NCBI GenBank assembly: GCA_900553525.1
Contig: USDZ01000057.1
Coordinates: forward strand, 1 to 9,631
DNA: 9,631 nt
Direction: 5' to 3'
Origin: an uncultured Oscillospiraceae bacterium
Lineage (GTDB): Bacteria > Bacillota > Clostridia > Oscillospirales > Acutalibacteraceae
Each line of letters opens with the position of its first letter. Positions within the stretch are counted from its first letter, which is position 1. The notes under the pieces are model-generated. The model saw only the letters and a list, made by a program, of their open reading frames with translations. It made no database searches and had not been told where the DNA came from. Made by a program: the position numbers and the translations under genes. Below are positions 6,495-9,631 of the stretch, one piece after another.

Positions 6495-7370
6495 TTACGC
6501 ATCTGACACCTCAATTCTTATATCATAATATTGTTCCTGAAAATGTACGGCCTTTGCAATCATGTCACCAGAGAATGCCCTGCCTTCCGGGGCGGCAACC
6601 AGCTTGTCCTCCACATCGTTTTGGCGATGGACGATACCAATCACTTTCCCCGTAAACGCGATAAGGGGAGTATCCACACCAAGTACATAAACATCCAGTT
6701 CCTCGCCGTCGCCCCCTAAAATGCCTGGAATATAACCATAGTTGATCGGATAGATCACATCCGGGTGCTTTGGGTGGACACTGCCGATTGGGCGATCAAC
6801 TTTTATCGTGATCATTTTTCCAAGGTAGGAATTCACAAGCGCCTTTCTTAAAGTGTAAACAATAAAATCGTGTTTGCCTTTCCGATATTTTTCTCTGCCG
6901 CTGTCTATAGGAACCGCCTGCGAAAGCGATACTTTCAAGTCCTCATAGGCTTTGGCGGCTTGCGGCGTTTTGTTCAGATAATCCCTGAAGTTGATGTAGT
7001 TTATCCAGTCCATACTGTTGGTTTTAACAACATGGATAAAATGTGTCTGCAAATCGCCCGAGCCGTCATAATAGCTACCACAGGCAAAAAGAAGCTGATT
7101 TTCAAGCCCGGCATTTGGGCGATAATAAAAGCCTGCCGCTTTTAACTCCTTTTCGAGCACCAATATATCGTCAAAATGCTCCACTGCAACCACAATGTCG
7201 ATGATAGGCTTTGCCTTTATCGAAAGTATGGACGTACTCCCTATATGCTGGATATCCTTTATGGCACTGCCCAGTATCCTTTTTAAGCGGGATATTGTGT
7301 TTATGGCCTCTACTTCCCATTCTTTTTCATGGTCACAAAGCCTGACGGTTCCTCTTTTTAATCCGATCAT
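6495..7370 (-). CDS. GrpB (UPF0157) nucleotidyltransferase-like domain fused to short inorganic pyrophosphatase domain
   Basis: One uninterrupted 291-residue frame joins two families. Residues 1-180 are GrpB/UPF0157: HIGSTSILSIKAKPIIDIVV (42-61) is the family signature, a nucleotidyltransferase-fold GST...D arrangement with D58, and KYRKGKHDFIVYTLRKAL (161-178) is its usual C-terminal helix. From M186 the chain becomes a short family I pyrophosphatase-like domain of about 106 residues: VDRPIGSVHPKHPDVIYPIN, YGYIPG, then DGEELD (221-226) in place of the classic DGDPLD, and NDVEDK (251-256) matching the second acidic cluster. It resembles the compact 110-120 residue pyrophosphatases of Firmicutes. 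The start is ATG 7370 with AGGGGGG 9 bases upstream. It lies 87 bases after the GNAT gene, and a terminator follows 146 bases downstream. The coding sequence looks more AT-rich than its neighbours. Nucleotidyl transfer with removal of the released pyrophosphate is an inference. Confidence 0.87.
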   Translation of the reverse strand: MIGLKRGTVRLCDHEKEWEVEAINTISRLKRILGSAIKDIQHIGSTSILSIKAKPIIDIVVAVEHFDDILVLEKELKAAGFYYRPNAGLENQLLFACGSYYDGSGDLQTHFIHVVKTNSMDWINYINFRDYLNKTPQAAKAYEDLKVSLSQAVPIDSGREKYRKGKHDFIVYTLRKALVNSYLGKMITIKVDRPIGSVHPKHPDVIYPINYGYIPGILGGDGEELDVYVLGVDTPLIAFTGKVIGIVHRQNDVEDKLVAAPEGRAFSGDMIAKAVHFQEQYYDIRIEVSDA

Positions 7371-7457
7371 TTTAGGTTTCCCCCCTATGTGATTTTCATG
7401 ACCGTTTTGTCATCTTCATAAAATCAAATCGCCCATGACATGGCAGATGGCGGAAAA

Positions 7458-7949
7458 CTATAACCTCCCGACGGACATTTGTCTTTCAAACTGTTCGGAA
7501 CCGGCAGGGCGAAGGATGTATGTCTGGCTCGGGTATCCCATGGCTTCAACCAGAGCATCTGCCACGAATCCATACTTTTCGTAAAGGGCTCTCGGGGCAA
7601 AGCCTTTTTCATCATCCGCCCGGAATGTACAAACGGAGATTTCTTTGGTTTTATCTAAGTTTTGGAGAGCCTCATCCATGAGCATCGAGGCAACGCCACG
7701 CCGCCGATAATTGGGAGAGACGCCAAGGCAACAAATCCTATTGTGCTCTCTTGAAAACAGCATTACGCCCACAATCTCAGCGTCAGCTTTCACACAGATG
7801 GCCTGCCGTTTGCCCATAAACTTGAGGACGGTTGCTTTATGCTCGTCCAGCTTATCCTGCGTTTCCAATCCGGGAAAGCCGCTGCTGATTTGTTTCACAA
7901 GATCCATCCAGTTTTCCATATCTTCCGGCACACCGTAAAACAGCCGCAT
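7458..7949 (-). CDS. GNAT-family N-acetyltransferase
   Basis: The 163-residue protein has the GNAT fold. The acetyl-CoA pyrophosphate-binding motif A is CLGVSPNYRRRGVASMLMDE (residues 74-93), with the R/Q-x-x-G-x-A core as RRRGVA. The later motif B region reads APRALYEKYGF (118-128). It would transfer an acetyl group from acetyl-CoA to an amine; the substrate cannot be told from sequence. ATG 7949 is preferred over 7985 because AGGAGG stands 9 bases before it, and the longer version adds only an Arg-rich stretch that is the ribosome binding site region read as protein. It is the upstream member of a likely two-gene unit with the GrpB-pyrophosphatase fusion. Confidence 0.88.
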   Translation of the reverse strand: MRLFYGVPEDMENWMDLVKQISSGFPGLETQDKLDEHKATVLKFMGKRQAICVKADAEIVGVMLFSREHNRICCLGVSPNYRRRGVASMLMDEALQNLDKTKEISVCTFRADDEKGFAPRALYEKYGFVADALVEAMGYPSQTYILRPAGSEQFERQMSVGRL

Positions 7950-8060
7950 CGTGCTCTTCCTCCTTTTTCTCGGTTGTCTGCGCATCGCTTCTATTTCATT
8001 CTTTTTAAGATGGAACGGTTTTCAGCATACCACAAAAATCCAGAAAAGAGAAGTTGATTA

Positions 8061-8083
8061 GAGCCGTTGCCGGCTCGTTTTTT
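8061..8083 (+). terminator. Orphan terminator-like hairpin
   Basis: GAGCCG (8061-8066), loop TTGC, CGGCTC (8071-8076), then G and six T residues form a compact intrinsic terminator on the plus strand. The minus-strand side has no comparable T run. There is no plus-strand gene upstream within the preceding 1.7 kb, so what it would terminate is unclear: antisense transcription, a small RNA, or a relic of a lost gene. Confidence 0.6.
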
Positions 8084-8140
8084 CAGCTGGAAAGGATTGT
8101 TTGCCATGCGCGGCCATCCTTTTTATCCGCTATTTTTTTA

Positions 8141-8169
8141 TTGCAAACCTTGACGCCGAATGATACAAT
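8141..8169 (+). promoter_or_regulatory. Sigma-A promoter of the acetyltransferase-ogt unit
   Basis: The -35-like TTGCAA (8141-8146) and the -10 TACAAT (8164-8169) are spaced by 17 bases. The -10 is preceded by TGA, giving an extended TGn element, and matches consensus at 5/6. A start near 8176 leaves a leader of about 120 bases before ATG 8299. Confidence 0.62.
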
Positions 8170-8226
8170 AGCAAGCGTCAGAGAGCCGGTTTCGCCGAAA
8201 TTGGGGTCCCGTTTGACATGTTTTTG

Positions 8227-8263
8227 GCGGCGGATATCGGCCGCATAAGCCGGGAGTCCCGGC
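8227..8263 (+). other. Two tandem GC-rich inverted repeats in the 5' leader
   Basis: An 18-base inverted repeat centred on GATATC (8227-8244, one mismatched pair) is followed four bases later by GCCGGGA-G-TCCCGGC (8249-8263). Both would fold in the leader RNA about 25-70 bases before the start codon. Neither has a T tract, so they are not simple terminators; they could affect RNA stability or translation, or be protein sites on DNA. Confidence 0.4.
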
Positions 8264-8298
8264 GGAACTGCACCGGAACGCCATCAGGAGGAAACATT

Positions 8299-8910
8299 AT
8301 GAACATCCGGGATAAAATGCACGGCGGCATGCTGTATCTGCCGACTGATCCAGAATTGCAGGAAGAGCAGATCCAGCGTCTCGACCGTCTTTACGACTAC
8401 AATCAAACCCGGCCGACCGAACGGGACAAGAGGACCGCCTTGCTCAAAAGCATGTTCGCTCAAATCGGGGAAGATTGTTATATCGAACCGCCGCTTCACG
8501 CGAACTTTGGCGGCAAACATGTCCATTTCGGAAGCCATATCTACGCCAATTTCGGCCTGACACTGGTAGACGACACCTATATCTATGTGGGGGACCACAC
8601 CATGTTCGGCCCGCGTGTGGTGGTGGCAACCGCCGGTCATCCGATCCTGCCGGAGCTGCGCGAAAAAGCGTACCAGTTTAATGCGCCCGTCCATATTGGG
8701 AAAAACTGCTGGATCGGCGCCGGCGCCATCCTTCTTCCCGGCGTGACCATCGGGGACGATACCGTCATCGGTGCGGGGAGCATCGTGACAAAGGATATCC
8801 CTGCCCATGTGGTCGCGGTGGGAAATCCATGCAGGGTGCTGCGCGAGATCCATGACCGCGACAGGGACTATTATTTTCGGGATAAAAAAATTGATTACGC
8901 TCATTTGTGA
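8299..8910 (+). CDS. Maltose/galactoside O-acetyltransferase family protein
   Basis: The 203-residue protein is a hexapeptide-repeat acetyltransferase of the LacA/Maa type, which moves acetyl from acetyl-CoA to the 6-hydroxyl of sugars. Residues 1-55 form the N-terminal maltose-acetyltransferase helical segment (DKMHGGMLY, RLYDYNQTRP). The left-handed beta-helix follows, with HFGSHIYANFGLTLVDD (76-92), the catalytic-type His in TAGHP (H114), W138 in CWIGAGAILLPGVTIG and the GAGSIVTKDIP turn. Length and motifs are complete. The start at 8299 has AGGAGG 7 bases upstream; the longer frame back to 8218 runs through the leader hairpins. It heads a transcript from the promoter at 8141-8169, with ogt 78 bases behind it. 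The actual sugar is unknown. Detoxification of non-metabolised sugars is the usual proposal for this family. Confidence 0.93.
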   Translation: MNIRDKMHGGMLYLPTDPELQEEQIQRLDRLYDYNQTRPTERDKRTALLKSMFAQIGEDCYIEPPLHANFGGKHVHFGSHIYANFGLTLVDDTYIYVGDHTMFGPRVVVATAGHPILPELREKAYQFNAPVHIGKNCWIGAGAILLPGVTIGDDTVIGAGSIVTKDIPAHVVAVGNPCRVLREIHDRDRDYYFRDKKIDYAHL

Positions 8911-8914
8911 AACA

Positions 8915-8956
8915 CCGGCCGGAGAACCGGCCGGGGGCGACCCGGCTGCCGTTTTT
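8915..8956 (+). terminator. Overlapping alternative hairpins between the acetyltransferase gene and ogt
   Basis: A perfect 8-bp stem CCGGCCGG (8915-8922 with 8927-8934, loop AGAA) shares bases with a second stem GCCGGG (8930-8935) and CCCGGC (8941-8946). The second stem is followed by TGCCG and five T residues at 8952-8956. The two cannot form together. The second may work as a partial terminator that lowers expression of ogt; the T run starts five bases after the stem, so its strength is doubtful. Confidence 0.45.
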
Positions 8957-8988
8957 CCTGAAATGAGAAACAAAAAGGGGCGGACACC

Positions 8989-9528
8989 GTGTATAACACC
9001 GTATATGCTTCGTCGCCGGTAGGGCCTTTGACGCTCGCGGCGGACGATACGCATATTACAGGGCTTTGGATGGAGGGACAGAAATATTTTGGGGCCACCT
9101 TGTCCGGCCCACCGGTACGAAAGGCCGACCACCCGGTTTTGCAAAAGGCCTGTCAATGGTTGGATCGCTACTTTGCCGGGGAACGGCCCGGGATTTCCGA
9201 ACTTCCTCTCGCGCCCTCCGGCAGTGAGTTCCGTCGGGAGGTATGGCGCATCCTGTGTGGCATCCCTTATGGCGAGGTGATGACCTACGGCGAGATCGGC
9301 AAAAGGGTCGCGGCCGAGATGGGGCGGAAAAGCATGTCCGCGCAGGCGGTCGGCGGCGCGGTAGGACATAACCCGATTTCCATCCTCATTCCCTGCCACA
9401 GGGTGGTCGGATCGGACGGAAGCCTAACGGGCTATGCGGGCGGACTTGTCAGGAAGCGCCGGCTTCTGGAGCTGGAAGGGGTCAATCTCTCCCGGCTGTT
9501 TGTTCCTTCCGTGGGGACGGCGCTGTAA
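8989..9528 (+). CDS. ogt: Methylated-DNA--protein-cysteine S-methyltransferase
   Basis: The 179-residue protein removes alkyl groups from O6 of guanine onto its own cysteine, a one-use DNA repair reaction. The active site PCHRVV is at 135-140 with acceptor C136. A helix-turn-helix DNA-binding segment runs from GIPYGEVMTYGEIGKRVA (91-108) to SAQAVGGAVGHNP (117-129), and GSLTGYAGGLVRKRRLLELE closes the domain. The N-terminal ribonuclease-like part (1-80) is of normal length. Gln119 stands where the human enzyme has its arginine finger (ARAVGGAM); from memory this is common in Firmicutes. The start is GTG at 8989 with AAGGGG 8 bases upstream. It follows the acetyltransferase gene by 78 bases and is probably cotranscribed with it through the hairpin pair at 8915-8956. 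Confidence 0.95.
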   Translation: MYNTVYASSPVGPLTLAADDTHITGLWMEGQKYFGATLSGPPVRKADHPVLQKACQWLDRYFAGERPGISELPLAPSGSEFRREVWRILCGIPYGEVMTYGEIGKRVAAEMGRKSMSAQAVGGAVGHNPISILIPCHRVVGSDGSLTGYAGGLVRKRRLLELEGVNLSRLFVPSVGTAL

Positions 9529-9551
9529 CGCCGGGAATTCCGTGCTGTGGA

Positions 9552-9599
9552 AAAGCCGGGAGGATCCAGACCTCAAGTGATCCGCATCCTCCCGGCTTT
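9552..9599. terminator. Bidirectional terminator between converging genes
   Basis: AAAGCCGGGAGGAT (9552-9565) pairs perfectly with ATCCTCCCGGCTTT (9586-9599), a 14-bp stem with a 20-base loop. The stem ends carry A and T runs on both sides, giving CTTTG on the plus strand and CTTTTCC on the minus strand. It stands 23 bases after the ogt stop and one base from the stop of the minus-strand gene at the right edge, the usual place for a shared terminator. Confidence 0.78.
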
Positions 9600-9600
9600 G

Positions 9601-9631
9601 TTACATAGCCAAGTAGAGCAGCGCGATGATC
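9601..9631 (-). CDS. C-terminal end of a converging gene, hydrophobic tail
   Basis: On the minus strand the last nine visible codons read IIALLYLAM and end at TAA (9601-9603), one base before the bidirectional terminator. The hydrophobic tail suggests a membrane protein, but only 31 bases are present and the reading frame rests on the terminator position and the stop alone. The family cannot be identified. Confidence 0.42.
   Translation of the reverse strand, partial: IIALLYLAM

Larger units (their letters stand above)
7950..8298. other. Divergent intergenic region
   Basis: These 349 bases between the leftward GNAT gene and the rightward acetyltransferase gene contain no convincing gene. 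They hold the GNAT ribosome binding site (7959-7964), a plus-strand terminator-like hairpin (8061-8083), a plus-strand promoter (8141-8169) and two GC-rich inverted repeats in the leader (8227-8244 and 8249-8263). No clear minus-strand promoter for the GNAT gene was found; TATGCT preceded by TG near 8024-8032 is a weak candidate. Confidence 0.5.

Noticed and set aside
7433..7443. Palindrome CCATG-A-CATGG between the GNAT and GrpB genes as a terminator or operator
   Set aside because: The arms are only 5 bp and there is no T tract; chance is sufficient.
8284..9399. A 371-codon minus-strand open frame opposite the acetyltransferase and ogt
   Set aside because: Both plus-strand genes are complete with clear motifs. 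The opposing frame is a by-product of GC-rich codon usage and has no recognisable domain.
1..9631. CRISPR array, tRNA or rRNA genes, insertion sequence or prophage
   Set aside because: No regularly spaced repeats, cloverleaf-like segments, rRNA-like stretches, transposase or phage-type proteins were seen by eye on either strand.

Overview
The window reads as a piece of a Firmicutes (Clostridia) chromosome, probably a gut or anaerobic Oscillospiraceae-like bacterium. This is inferred from strong AGGAGG-type ribosome binding sites, moderate to high GC, a short clostridial-style pyrophosphatase domain, and a sugar-uptake operon built from protein types common in that group. No database search was possible, so the taxonomy is an inference.

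Bases 1 to about 6231 hold one minus-strand operon, transcribed from right to left. In transcription order it has a candidate promoter and leader (6044-6231), a cytosolic DUF4838 glycosidase-like protein (4325-6043), a DUF5107 protein with TPR-like helices that overlaps it by 20 bases (2362-4344), an AraC-family regulator starting at TTG (1429-2334), a degenerate ROK-fold protein that has lost its kinase residues (440-1378), and the N-terminal part of a large secreted ABC solute-binding protein (1-407, running off the left edge). The layout fits import of an oligosaccharide or modified glycoside and its breakdown inside the cell, under an AraC regulator and perhaps a ROK-derived sugar sensor. 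The substrate cannot be read from the sequence, and neither of the two large enzyme-like proteins has a function that can be assigned with confidence.

Bases 6301 to 7949 hold a second minus-strand group that looks more AT-rich than its surroundings. It contains a GNAT acetyltransferase (7458-7949) and then an unusual single-ORF fusion of a GrpB/UPF0157 nucleotidyltransferase-fold domain with a short family I inorganic pyrophosphatase domain (6495-7370). A short non-coding stretch with a possible 27-codon ORF follows, and then a strong intrinsic terminator (6303-6348).

From 8141 rightward the plus strand carries a promoter, a leader with two GC-rich inverted repeats, a maltose/galactoside O-acetyltransferase (8299-8910), a pair of overlapping alternative hairpins, and an Ogt-type O6-alkylguanine-DNA methyltransferase (8989-9528). 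A 14-bp-stem hairpin (9552-9599) separates ogt from the last codons of a converging minus-strand gene (9601-9631). A terminator-like hairpin at 8061-8083 points along the plus strand but has no recognisable plus-strand gene before it.

The items most worth a second look are the GrpB-pyrophosphatase fusion, the kinase-dead ROK protein inside the glycan operon, and the uncharacterised DUF4838/DUF5107 pair.
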